Positions 1-8,105 of a stretch of 11,328 bases of DNA are shown here, piece by piece. A model generated the notes under the pieces. That model was not told where the DNA came from. It did not search any database and worked only from the letters and a program-made list of their open reading frames with translations. Location of the stretch: NCBI GenBank assembly GCA_050258735.1, contig JBLMZJ010000102.1, positions 1 to 11,328 of the forward strand, given 5' to 3'. The number at the start of each line of letters is the position of its first letter. Position 1 is the first letter of the stretch. The DNA comes from Syntrophomonas_A sp050258735 (GTDB lineage: Bacteria > Bacillota > Syntrophomonadia > Syntrophomonadales > Syntrophomonadaceae). The position numbers and the translations under genes were made by a program.

Positions 1-4
1 CTTT

Positions 5-10
5 CCTCCT
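5..10 (-). promoter_or_regulatory. Ribosome binding site of an off-window minus-strand gene
   Basis: Read on the minus strand, positions 10 to 5 give a perfect AGGAGG followed by AAAG to the window edge. No minus-strand start codon fits inside the window, so the coding region must begin just left of position 1. Together with the promoter at 27-56 this indicates a gene transcribed divergently from the penicillin-binding protein. Its identity cannot be read from this window. Confidence 0.7.
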
Positions 11-26
11 TTATTTAGCTTAACAA

Positions 27-56
27 ATAATAGCATATGCCAGAAATGATGTGCAA
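27..56 (-). promoter_or_regulatory. Probable sigma-A promoter (extended -10) for the off-window left gene
   Basis: On the minus strand the -10 is TATTAT (32-27), one base off the consensus, and it is directly preceded by TGC (35-33), an extended -10 motif. An upstream TTGCAC (56-51) sits 18 nt away; only its TTG matches the -35 consensus, which is acceptable with an extended -10. Transcription would start near position 20, giving a leader of about 20 nt before the AGGAGG at 10-5. Confidence 0.5.
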
Positions 57-179
57 TAATTAGAGCAATTAGCGCGTATAGATATTCTTAGGAACCTTCT
101 CTTAGTATATTGTACAAGCAGGAATTTTTGCAGGGTTTGTCTAATAAGCTAATAGTATTTTCAGGAGGCGCTGTTACTG
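57..179 (+). promoter_or_regulatory. Upstream region and ribosome binding site of the class A PBP gene
   Basis: AGGAGG at 163-168 lies 11 nt before the ATG at 180, slightly long but clearly the ribosome binding site that fixes the start. I find no strong promoter. The best -10 candidates are TATATT at 106-111 (five of six bases) without a good -35, and TAATAG at 150-155 with TTTGCA at 127-132. The second would put the transcript start almost on the ribosome binding site, so the first is favoured weakly. No terminator or riboswitch-like fold was recognised here. Confidence 0.35.
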
Positions 180-2618
180 ATGACCACAAGAAAATCCAGA
201 ACTAAAAGGGTTCGAAAGATAAATCTGGATAGAAAGAACGTTCTTTATGTCCTATCCCTGATATGTCTTATATTTGCGGGTATGGCAGTGGGGATGTTCG
301 TTTTCGCGGCATCAACTCTTCCTAAATGGGATCCCAAGCAACTGACCGGCGTCACCAGCAGTGTCATCTACGATCAGAATGATAAAGCAGTCTCTAGCCT
401 GCATGCCGAAGAAAACCGTACCCAGATCGATCTGGATCAGATCCCCCCTGATTTGGTTCACGCATTCGTATCCATTGAAGACCAGAATTTTTATGACCAC
501 CACGGTGTAAACTTCCGTGGCATCGCTCGCGCAGTATTCAGGAACGTGCAATCCGGAGATATGACCGGGCAGGGCGCCAGTACTATTACCCAGCAATTGG
601 CGCGCAATGCTTTCCTGTCCTTTGATAAACGCTGGGAACGGAAACTAAAGGAGATCATACTGGCTTTTAAACTTGAAGCTACCTATTCCAAGGATGAAAT
701 CATGTGCATGTACCTGAACAAGATCTATTTTGGTTCCGGTGCCTATGGTGTCCAGGCTGCGGCCAATACCTTTTTCGGCAAGGATGCCGACCAGTTGACC
801 CTGGAGGAATGCGCGCTGCTGGCCGGGCTTCCGCAAAGCCCCAATGCCTATGATCCTTTCCAGCACTATGATCTGGCCAAGCAACGCCAGGAACAAGTAC
901 TGAACAATATGGTGCACTGCGGTTATATTGACGGGGATATTGCTATGGCCGCCAGCGAAGCTCCCCTTCATTTTAAGAAATCTACGACGACCAATGTGCG
1001 ATATGGTTATTATGTCGATGCGGTAGTAGATGAAGCTGTTGATATAATCAATAAGACCGATCTATACAACAATCCCAACGATGCGATCTACCGTTCCGGA
1101 TTGCAGATCTACACCTCCATGGATCCAGATGTACAGAGCTACGCTGAGGAAGTCTATGCCAACCCGGTCAACTTCCCTTCGGAAAGCAAGGGTGGAGAAA
1201 TTGTCCAATCGGCCATGGTCCTGACCGATTACCGAACCGGTGAAATAAAGGCCCTGATGGGCGGGAGAAATTATACTGTACAGAGGGGTTTCAACCGTGC
1301 AATCAATGCACACCGTCAACCGGGCTCTTCTATCAAGCCTATATCAGTCTATTCACCGGCCCTGGAATCAGGAATAATGCCTTTTTATGTGCTGGATGAC
1401 GCTCCTATATCGTTTCAAGCCGGAGGCACCGTGTGGAGCCCCCACAACTATGATGGTACCTTCCGCGGACCCATAACGATGCGAACTGCGGTCCAGCAAT
1501 CTATAAATACCTATGCCGTCCAAATGGTCGATAAGATAGGAGTCAGGAAGAGCTATGATTTTGCACGTTCAATGGGATTGAGTGTGATCGATACCCCGGG
1601 TAAGAATGATCTGGCTTTGGCTCCCCTTTCTCTGGGTGGCCTTACCTATGGCGTCACTCCAGTCCAGATGTCAACGGCTTTTGGAACCATCGCTAATGGT
1701 GGAGTTTACGTTAAACCACACCTGATAAGGAAAATAGTCGATGCTGATGGTGTCGTCATCTATAGCTGCAAGCCCAGCTATAAACGGGTTATGCGTGTGC
1801 AGACCGCCTGGCTGATGGGTGACTTGCTGCACGGCGTAGTAACCGGAGGTACCGGCACCGCTGCCTCTGTCCCTGGTGTTTATACAGCTGGTAAAACAGG
1901 TACTTCAGAGGAGAGTAACAATGTGTGGTTCTGCGGGTTTACCCCGGCTTTCTCCATGTCTGTATGGATGGGCTATGACAAGAACTATGCCATGAGCAAA
2001 CAAGTAGGCGGGGGTTATCCCGCAAAGGTTTTCCGTCTTATCATGACTAAAGCCCAGAAGGGCCATAATACTAGACCGCTTACTATGCCTTCCGGTATAT
2101 ACCGGGTATCGGTCTGCTCATTATCAGGTAAGCTTCCCTCTGAATTCTGTCCGGAAGATAGTATAATAAGCGATTATTGCACTAAATACGGGTCTCCCGA
2201 GGGAACCTGTGACCAACATCAGTCTATATATATTTGCCCTGATTCGGGCCTGTTAGCCGGCAAGTATTGTCCAGATCCGGTATTATGGGCGACTTACAAA
2301 ACGGAAAACGGACTTACTGAGGATAAACCGCCAACAGAGAAATGCAATATCCATACCGAGGCCCCGCTGCTGCAGAAACCAACCAATGATTATGAGGCCT
2401 CAACCGGCGGCGAAGTATATATATGCACCGATCCTCGTCATGGTGGCCGTATATACAAGGCGTTACTTCCTGGTACTTTGCAAGCTGGCGGTTGTCCGGA
2501 TCAATTCGTTCAAAAAGTCGAACTCCCACCCGGTAAAGATATACCGGTATGCCCGTTGCCTGATCATCAACTCAGGACCAAGACGCCAAGGGACGTGATC
2601 AATAACATTATCAACTAG
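180..2618 (+). CDS. Class A (bifunctional) penicillin-binding protein, PBP1A family, with Cys-rich C-terminal tail
   Basis: This enzyme polymerises lipid II into glycan strands and cross-links the stem peptides outside the cytoplasmic membrane. A basic cytoplasmic start (residues 1-20) is followed by one membrane anchor (about 21-45). The GT51 glycosyltransferase domain (about 80-260) has the catalytic Glu in EDQNFYDHHG (E100) and the GASTITQQLARN motif at 132-143. The transpeptidase domain (about 340-625) has the active-site SSIK (S383-K386), SIN (441-443) and KTGT (572-575). Residues 640-812 form an extension with ten cysteines, described under findings. The length of 812 residues is normal for a PBP1A carrying a tail. 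AGGAGG at 163-168 supports the start. The gene is monocistronic: it faces away from an off-window gene on the left and converges on the thioesterase gene on the right. All catalytic motifs are intact. Confidence 0.95.
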   Translation: MTTRKSRTKRVRKINLDRKNVLYVLSLICLIFAGMAVGMFVFAASTLPKWDPKQLTGVTSSVIYDQNDKAVSSLHAEENRTQIDLDQIPPDLVHAFVSIEDQNFYDHHGVNFRGIARAVFRNVQSGDMTGQGASTITQQLARNAFLSFDKRWERKLKEIILAFKLEATYSKDEIMCMYLNKIYFGSGAYGVQAAANTFFGKDADQLTLEECALLAGLPQSPNAYDPFQHYDLAKQRQEQVLNNMVHCGYIDGDIAMAASEAPLHFKKSTTTNVRYGYYVDAVVDEAVDIINKTDLYNNPNDAIYRSGLQIYTSMDPDVQSYAEEVYANPVNFPSESKGGEIVQSAMVLTDYRTGEIKALMGGRNYTVQRGFNRAINAHRQPGSSIKPISVYSPALESGIMPFYVLDDAPISFQAGGTVWSPHNYDGTFRGPITMRTAVQQSINTYAVQMVDKIGVRKSYDFARSMGLSVIDTPGKNDLALAPLSLGGLTYGVTPVQMSTAFGTIANGGVYVKPHLIRKIVDADGVVIYSCKPSYKRVMRVQTAWLMGDLLHGVVTGGTGTAASVPGVYTAGKTGTSEESNNVWFCGFTPAFSMSVWMGYDKNYAMSKQVGGGYPAKVFRLIMTKAQKGHNTRPLTMPSGIYRVSVCSLSGKLPSEFCPEDSIISDYCTKYGSPEGTCDQHQSIYICPDSGLLAGKYCPDPVLWATYKTENGLTEDKPPTEKCNIHTEAPLLQKPTNDYEASTGGEVYICTDPRHGGRIYKALLPGTLQAGGCPDQFVQKVELPPGKDIPVCPLPDHQLRTKTPRDVINNIIN

Positions 2619-2672
2619 ACCTTATTAGTACTCTACCTTTATTCATCCACGTGTAACTTGTTTAACAAAAGT

Positions 2673-2705
2673 GGGCCAGGAGGATTTCCTGGCCCGATAT
2701 TTTTT
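2673..2705. terminator. Intrinsic, probably bidirectional, terminator between convergent genes
   Basis: A perfect 9-bp stem GGGCCAGGA (2673-2681) / TCCTGGCCC (2687-2695) with a 5-nt loop is followed by GATA and six T's (2700-2705), a textbook Rho-independent terminator for the PBP gene. On the opposite strand the stem is followed by a short ACTTTTG stretch, so it may also terminate the minus-strand operon ending at 2735. It sits 55 nt past the PBP stop and 40 nt past the thioesterase stop. Confidence 0.85.
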
Positions 2706-2734
2706 CTTAGTAGTTATAAAAATAACCGAATCAT

Positions 2735-3133
2735 CTAGGATTTTAGATAGGTGATTCCTCTCATGGCGGCAACCAGCTTCTCCTCCCGGTTCAGGACCTT
2801 GATGTTATAATTGCTTACTTTTCTCGATCGCTGCACTTCTTCGGCCACAGCAATAAGATAATCTCCTGGAACAGTCATGGCCAGATAATCAATAGAAACG
2901 GTCAATGCTACTGCCGGGATGCCATGCGCATTGCTGGCCAGCCCAAAAGCGGAATCAGCTAATGAAAACACCGCACCTCCATGGGTTATGCCATGAAAGT
3001 TGCTCATATCATCACTAACGGCCATACCCACCCGGGCGAAACCTGGGCTGATTTCCAGAAGTTCTATGCCCAACATCCGGGCATAGCGATCAGTGGTTGT
3101 GAAATTCTCCTTCAGTTTATCTATGTGATCCAT
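2735..3133 (-). CDS. Hotdog-fold (PaaI-type) thioesterase
   Basis: This 132-residue single-domain hotdog protein is expected to hydrolyse acyl- or aryl-CoA thioesters in the cytoplasm. The family signature is clear: NFHGITHGGAVFSLADSAF at residues 45-63 holds the PaaI-type HGG (51-53) and the probable catalytic Asp60. The downstream strand VALTVSIDYLAM matches the usual hotdog core. The frame opens at 3160, but the ATG at 3133 is preferred: it has AGGGAG at 3144-3139 with a 5-nt spacer, while the upstream ATG has only a weak GAG. With this start the gap to the mutS2 stop is 34 nt, so it is probably the last gene of the mutS2 operon, ending 40 nt before the shared terminator. The substrate cannot be deduced. 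A role in clearing stalled CoA intermediates in a fatty-acid-oxidising host is speculation. Confidence 0.87.
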   Translation of the reverse strand: MDHIDKLKENFTTTDRYARMLGIELLEISPGFARVGMAVSDDMSNFHGITHGGAVFSLADSAFGLASNAHGIPAVALTVSIDYLAMTVPGDYLIAVAEEVQRSRKVSNYNIKVLNREEKLVAAMRGITYLKS

Positions 3134-3167
3134 GTCTTCTCCCTGCTTATGTATATTCATTTTCGTT

Positions 3168-5507
3168 TTATCTCAATTCAACTATAGTCACCCCGTGGCC
3201 TCCCTCTGCCATCATCCCATCACGAAATGCCTTGACATAACGGTGATCCCGCAGGTAATCCCTAACCGCCCGGCGGAGTGCCCCGGTGCCTTTACCGTGG
3301 ATGATGGCAACCGAAGTCAGGCCTACCAGGTTGGCGTCCTCCAGGTATTTATCGATTTCGACCAGGGCATCATCCACTACATGGCCCCGCACATCGATCT
3401 CCTTGGATATGTGCCCCACCTTTTCAAGAAAGGTCTCATTGCGGTGGCGATAGGCCTTTTCTTCTGGGGAATCCCCCTTGACCAGCTGGTCTGTTTTTAC
3501 ACTTAAACGCAATATCCCGGCCTGTACCATCACTTCACCCTGCTGATTGGGTCCGTCCAGTACATATCCCTTCTGGTTTATCTCCTTAATGATCACAAAA
3601 TCACCAGCCTTGATATCCTGTGCTCCCCTGATCTCTCTTCCGGCTGATTCTGGTTCGAAACTGGGCATTTTTTTGAGACGCTGGCGCTTCTGTTCGATCT
3701 CATGCCACTTGGGCGGTTTTTCTCGGTCTTTCAACAGCTCGCGCAATTCATCAACTACATCACCTGCTTCGGCTTTGATCTCTTTCAGATAGGTATTGGC
3801 TTCTGATCTGATCCTCTGCACGATTTCTTCTTGTTCACGGATATATTCTTCACGTTCCTGGTTAAAACTTTCCCTTTCCTCGATCAATTCTTGCCGCCGG
3901 GTCTCCAGCTCACGGCTCAGGTTATCATATTCGGTACGGCTCTCCTTGAGCTGCCTGAGCATGTTGCCGATCTCCATTTCGTTTTCAGGAACCAAGCGGC
4001 GGGCCTCATTGACCAGTTCCTTCTTCAGGCCCAAACGAGCAGCAATGGCCATGGCATTGCTCTGACCAGGCATACCGATGGACAATTCATATGTGGGCCT
4101 AAGACTGACCGGATCGAACTCCACACAGGCATTCTGCACCCGGTCGTGCCCAAAGGCATAGTTCTTCAGTTCGCTCTGGTGAGTGGTCACTACTACCTTT
4201 GCCTTCTTTTTCCGCATATCCTCCAGGATGACCCGGGCCAATGCCGCTCCCTCAACCGGGTCGGTGCCGGCCCCCAACTCATCGAGCAGGACCAGTGATC
4301 TATCATTGACCTTGTTCAGTATGGCAATAATGTTTTTAATGTGTGAGGAAAAGGTAGAAAGCGATTGTTCTATACTCTGTTCATCTCCAATATCCACGTA
4401 TATAGAATTGAATATTGAGATTCGGCTGTTTTCCCGGGCAGGTACAAAGAGACCGCACATAGCCATTACAGTCAGCAGCCCGATGGTTTTTAGCACTACG
4501 GTTTTCCCACCTGTATTAGGACCCGTGATAACAAGGGTATCAAAGCTTTTGCCCAGTTCCATATTGACCGGTACCGCATCCGGTCCCAGTAATGGATGGC
4601 GGGCACGGCTGATCTCTATGATGCCGCGATTGTTTATTTCCGGGCGATAAGCATTCATTTTGTAGGCCAGCCGAGCCCGGGCCATAATGAGATCTAATTG
4701 GGACAATATCTTCATGTTATACTCGATTTCATCAACAAACATCGCCACTTTCAGAGTCAGTTCACGAAGTATTCGTTCAACTTCTCGTTTCTCCTCCATC
4801 TGCAAGCTCCGTATACGGTTGTTCTGCTCAACCACCGGCAGCGGTTCAATAAATACCGTAGCCCCGCTGGAAGACTCATCATGTACTATTCCGCGGACCT
4901 CATAGCGGAATTCCTGGCGGACCGGCACGACATAACGACCGTCACGCTCAGTGACCAGAGCCTCCTGCAGGTACTTCTGATTGTTCGCTGAACGGATGAA
5001 ATCCTGCAAATAATCCTTTATGCGAAGGCGCAGCGTGTTTATCTGGCTCCTGATAGTTTTTAAGGCTGCCGAGGCATCGTCCCTCAGATCACCCTCATCA
5101 CTTATTGCGTCATGCAGCTTGCGTTCCAAATCAGGATTTGGTTCGAGTACAGCAGTCAATTGACCAAGACGGTTCATCTTCTTTCCGCTGGTGTAATTTA
5201 TCGCCTGGCGGCTGGATGCCAGGCAGCGATTAATATCACGTAATTCGGCAGCTGACAGTGTACCTCCTGATCTGACCCGTGCCAGATGAGAATCCAGTAT
5301 CTTGAGTCCGCTGAGGAATGCCGGTTCGCTAAAACGCAGCCGCTCCATGGCTTCTTCCGTCTCATCAAGCCACAAGTTGACCGTATCCGGGCTGCTCACC
5401 GGTTCCAGTTCCCATATTTTACGCATACCGCCTTCAAAGCTGGCCATTGCGGCAAGCATATCCTTGATCTTGTTAAATTCCAGCTTGGTTAAAGTCTTTT
5501 GATCCAT
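3168..5507 (-). CDS. mutS2: MutS2 family protein (ATPase with Smr endonuclease domain)
   Basis: Length 779 residues, typical of MutS2 and lacking the mismatch-recognition domains of MutS. The core/lever region (about 1-300) precedes the ABC-type ATPase with Walker A GPNTGGKT (329-336), STFSSH (384-389), Walker B LVLLDE (405-410) and TTHQ (440s). A long charged coiled coil (about 510-615) leads to a KOW-like region (about 630-675) and a C-terminal Smr domain (704-779) with IDVRG (704-708) and HGKGTG (737-742). In Bacillus subtilis MutS2 binds collided ribosomes and splits them. In Helicobacter pylori the protein suppresses recombination. Both activities use the ATPase, and the Smr domain can cleave nucleic acid in some homologues. 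The SD AGGAG (5518-5514) overlaps the stop codon of the upstream U32 gene and the intergenic gap is 9 nt, which suggests translational coupling. All motifs are intact. Confidence 0.96.
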   Translation of the reverse strand: MDQKTLTKLEFNKIKDMLAAMASFEGGMRKIWELEPVSSPDTVNLWLDETEEAMERLRFSEPAFLSGLKILDSHLARVRSGGTLSAAELRDINRCLASSRQAINYTSGKKMNRLGQLTAVLEPNPDLERKLHDAISDEGDLRDDASAALKTIRSQINTLRLRIKDYLQDFIRSANNQKYLQEALVTERDGRYVVPVRQEFRYEVRGIVHDESSSGATVFIEPLPVVEQNNRIRSLQMEEKREVERILRELTLKVAMFVDEIEYNMKILSQLDLIMARARLAYKMNAYRPEINNRGIIEISRARHPLLGPDAVPVNMELGKSFDTLVITGPNTGGKTVVLKTIGLLTVMAMCGLFVPARENSRISIFNSIYVDIGDEQSIEQSLSTFSSHIKNIIAILNKVNDRSLVLLDELGAGTDPVEGAALARVILEDMRKKKAKVVVTTHQSELKNYAFGHDRVQNACVEFDPVSLRPTYELSIGMPGQSNAMAIAARLGLKKELVNEARRLVPENEMEIGNMLRQLKESRTEYDNLSRELETRRQELIEERESFNQEREEYIREQEEIVQRIRSEANTYLKEIKAEAGDVVDELRELLKDREKPPKWHEIEQKRQRLKKMPSFEPESAGREIRGAQDIKAGDFVIIKEINQKGYVLDGPNQQGEVMVQAGILRLSVKTDQLVKGDSPEEKAYRHRNETFLEKVGHISKEIDVRGHVVDDALVEIDKYLEDANLVGLTSVAIIHGKGTGALRRAVRDYLRDHRYVKAFRDGMMAEGGHGVTIVELR

Positions 5508-5516
5508 TACCTGCTC

Positions 5517-8009
5517 CTACTGATTATCCAATATTCCGCGGTGATAGTGATGTTTTGAAAACGGCGAACTGCTCGCAGCGGCCAATTGTTCTTCATACCA
5601 CTGCAAATCAGGTTTCTGTCCAGCGTTTATATCATCGAGCACGTGACGATAGATGCTTACCCAATTTTCGACCTGCATTTCTCTGCTCCGCCGGGCTTCT
5701 ATCCTGAGGCCTTCCACTCCCAGCGCGATAAGCCTGTTTATCTCGTCGACCATGCACATGGTGCGCGAATTAAAGATATAAAACCTGCAATAATCATCTG
5801 CCGCAACTGGAAAACGATAGCCTTTGCTATCCCTTATCTCATATTCCTTGTGCCGGCAAAATCTGGAGCATGTCCCCTCACGACGATCAAGTACTCCCTT
5901 TAACATGCAGTAGCGGGAAACCATTATTATGATTTCACCATGCATCACAATTTCACAATTATCCAGCACTCCAAATTTATCAAGCTGAGCCCAGGAAAGC
6001 TCGGGGGACAGGCAGGCCCCCTCCACCCCTATATCCATCAGATTCTTTAATGCGTAGGGATTAAATATATTCAAACTATAATCGGCCTTCACTCTGATTC
6101 CGCGATCCAGGCACCATTTGACGGCTCCCAGGTTAGCAGCCATCATTAATCCGGGTGTCGGTTGTAAGAGGCGATCCCAATCGTCTTCTTCACCCGGCAT
6201 CTGGATTCGGGGCAATATTGGAACCACCCTGCAATCATGGCGCTCACCATATTCAGTCAGCCCCCCCCACTCTCCCTGCCGCAGTGTATTACTGCCCACC
6301 GCCTCCAGGGCCAGATATACTTGATCAGCCCCGCTTCTTACTGCAGCATAGGCTTCAGCTATTCCGCTGACAACTATACAGAGTTTCGGTATTTTAAATT
6401 TTGCCGGCTTCTTCTCCGGCTTCCTCTTATAGTTCGCCCTCAGGTACCCATCCTTATTGCTCTTGAACAGCGCTGCATCAAACAGTGGCAGGGAGTAAGC
6501 CTGCAGGTTCAAATCAATCAGTTTATCGATAGCCTGTCTGCGTATCTCGTTTAACTCACTAAAGGGTATCATCAAGTCACCCTGACTATCCAGACTCAAA
6601 TCCCTCAGCCAGAAAGCGGTATTCCCCAGACGTCCGATCTTGTCCCGCAGGTTATCGATTTGCAGCGGGTGTTTTGATGCTCTCTGGGCCGGAGTCTGCC
6701 CGGTAATCAGGACACTGTGCCCGCGCTCATCGGTAAGCGATAATTCCATGGGTCGATCCTCGATCAGAATGACCCGGGCATCTACCGCGATCTTGTTATA
6801 CTCATTATCTGTGATGCTGGCTGCGGCGGCAGACAGCAAAATTTCGTCATGAGTCTTGAATACCCGGTCACCCGCCGATGCCCGACCATTGGCCTCTACT
6901 TCTATTGTCTTCCCGGAGACAGCACTAGTTACTTTTATACCTTCTTCATAAATTTCATTTACAATAAAAGCCGGTGATTTTCCACGGGCCACCCATATTT
7001 CCAAACCGTCGCCTGTGCTGATTTCATCGGCAAGTTTGATCCTGGTTTTTAATGAAGCATCCTGACTTATCACCCGACCGAGAAATACTCCCCGATTGTT
7101 TGGTTTTTGAATGCTGAGAAATCCATTCTGTTCTGGCTGCAGGTATCCGGTAGAAAAGTTGCGGTTAAAGATTTTCAGCAATCGTTTTCGTGCATCTGCC
7201 CTGAGCTGAGGATCATCATTATCTCCCAAATCCAAAACCTGCCGAAAGGCTTTAGTCACCACCGCCACATATTCCGGCCTTTTCATGCGCCCTTCAATCT
7301 TAAGAGACGTAACACCAGCCTTCTGCAACTTCGGCAAAAAGTCAATAAGGCAAAGGTCGGCCGGACTTAAAAGATAACCTTGCATCTCTTGTTTAGCATG
7401 TCCTGAAATCAAATCGTAGGATAGGCGGCAGGGTTGGGCACAGCGACCACGGTTTCCGCTGCGGCCACCGACAATACTACTGAAAAGACATTGTCCCGAA
7501 AAGGAGTAACATAAGGCGCCATGAACGAAGACCTCCAATTCGACTCCATTCAGCTTAGAACTTAGCTCTGTTATTTCAGACAGGCTCATTTCCCGGGCCA
7601 ATACTACCCTTGCTACCCCCTGTTCACCTAGCAGTTGCGCACCTGCGAGATTATGTACCGTCATTTGGGTACTGGCATGTATCCTCAAAGCCGGCAGCAA
7701 TTTTCGGATGGCATGAAGCAGGCCCAGGTCCTGTATGATCACTGCATCTATGTTTAACTGATATAACTCTGCAACAAAATCCAGGGCAGACTCAAACTCG
7801 CCTTTGTCTATAAGGGTATTTACAGTCACCAATACCTTCCGTCGGCGTAAATGGGCATACTCTACCGCTCGGCCGATCTCCGGCAGGGTGAAATTGGCGG
7901 CTGATTTGCGAGCGCTGAAATCCTGTCCCCCAAGATATACCGCATCAGCTCCATTTTCTATTGCAGCTACAAAGGCTTCCCAGCTTCCTGCCGGGGACAA
8001 TAATTCCAT
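5517..8009 (-). CDS. Long U32-family protein with two U32-like halves (RlhA/UbiU-type, putative Fe-S hydroxylase)
   Basis: The family-typical start MELLSPAGS is at 8009, with TGGAGG five bases before it. An upstream in-frame ATG at 8081 lies above the promoter and is rejected. The protein is 830 residues. The N-terminal U32 domain (about 1-270) includes HGALCYSFSGQC and GRCAQPCR, with Cys167, Cys174, Cys190 and Cys194, and Cys220 in a PADLC motif. A DUF3656-like middle (about 300-500) follows. A second U32-like half (about 540-800) begins with a VSGIAEAYAAVRSGADQVYL segment and has Cys701, Cys714, Cys718 and Cys741. Known relatives include E. coli RlhA (23S rRNA C2501 hydroxylation), TrhP (tRNA hydroxylation) and the UbiU/UbiV Fe-S proteins. 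Despite the 'peptidase' name, an oxygen-independent RNA hydroxylation role is more plausible, but substrate and reaction are inference. It sits 9 nt upstream of mutS2 and has its own promoter. Confidence 0.85.
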   Translation of the reverse strand: MELLSPAGSWEAFVAAIENGADAVYLGGQDFSARKSAANFTLPEIGRAVEYAHLRRRKVLVTVNTLIDKGEFESALDFVAELYQLNIDAVIIQDLGLLHAIRKLLPALRIHASTQMTVHNLAGAQLLGEQGVARVVLAREMSLSEITELSSKLNGVELEVFVHGALCYSFSGQCLFSSIVGGRSGNRGRCAQPCRLSYDLISGHAKQEMQGYLLSPADLCLIDFLPKLQKAGVTSLKIEGRMKRPEYVAVVTKAFRQVLDLGDNDDPQLRADARKRLLKIFNRNFSTGYLQPEQNGFLSIQKPNNRGVFLGRVISQDASLKTRIKLADEISTGDGLEIWVARGKSPAFIVNEIYEEGIKVTSAVSGKTIEVEANGRASAGDRVFKTHDEILLSAAAASITDNEYNKIAVDARVILIEDRPMELSLTDERGHSVLITGQTPAQRASKHPLQIDNLRDKIGRLGNTAFWLRDLSLDSQGDLMIPFSELNEIRRQAIDKLIDLNLQAYSLPLFDAALFKSNKDGYLRANYKRKPEKKPAKFKIPKLCIVVSGIAEAYAAVRSGADQVYLALEAVGSNTLRQGEWGGLTEYGERHDCRVVPILPRIQMPGEEDDWDRLLQPTPGLMMAANLGAVKWCLDRGIRVKADYSLNIFNPYALKNLMDIGVEGACLSPELSWAQLDKFGVLDNCEIVMHGEIIIMVSRYCMLKGVLDRREGTCSRFCRHKEYEIRDSKGYRFPVAADDYCRFYIFNSRTMCMVDEINRLIALGVEGLRIEARRSREMQVENWVSIYRHVLDDINAGQKPDLQWYEEQLAAASSSPFSKHHYHRGILDNQ

Positions 8010-8020
8010 GACGCCCTCCA

Positions 8021-8047
8021 TAATATCACTGAAAAACAGTACTATTA
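8021..8047. promoter_or_regulatory. Imperfect inverted repeat overlapping the U32 promoter -10 and start site
   Basis: TAATATCACTG (8021-8031), a five-A loop, and CAGTACTATTA (8037-8047) form arms matching at 9 of 11 positions. The right arm covers most of the TATAAT -10 and the likely start site of the U32 gene. It could be an operator for a dimeric regulator or a leader hairpin. The loop and size favour DNA dyad over terminator. No regulator is identified. Confidence 0.35.
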
Positions 8048-8073
8048 TATCACAGACCTGCATTATCCCGAAG
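8044..8073 (-). promoter_or_regulatory. Promoter for U32-mutS2-thioesterase (extended -10)
   Basis: On the minus strand a perfect TATAAT (8049-8044) is directly preceded by TGA (8052-8050), giving the extended -10 TGATATAAT. The -35 is poor: TTCGGG about 17 nt upstream matches only weakly, which is common with extended -10 promoters. The start site would be near 8037, leaving about 28 nt to the ATG at 8009 with TGGAGG inside that leader. This is the best promoter in the operon part of the window. Confidence 0.6.
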
Positions 8074-8105
8074 GTTATCACCGTTAGTAGGATGGAAAGC
8101 CGGGA

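Noticed and set aside
2092..2105. Perfect 14-bp palindrome CCGGTATATACCGG inside the PBP gene
   Set aside because: About one perfect 14-bp palindrome is expected by chance in a window of this size, and it lies in coding sequence with normal codons.
3134..3160. Longer N-terminus for the thioesterase from an ATG at 3160
   Set aside because: It has only a weak SD, while the ATG at 3133 has AGGGAG with a 5-nt spacer.
3831..4650. Long plus-strand open frames inside mutS2
   Set aside because: Antisense shadows of a fully conserved mutS2 frame, with no recognisable domains and no ribosome binding site.
8010..8081. Longer N-terminus for the U32 protein from an ATG at 8081
   Set aside because: That ATG lies upstream of the extended -10 promoter; the MELLSPAGS start at 8009 has a good SD and matches the family start.
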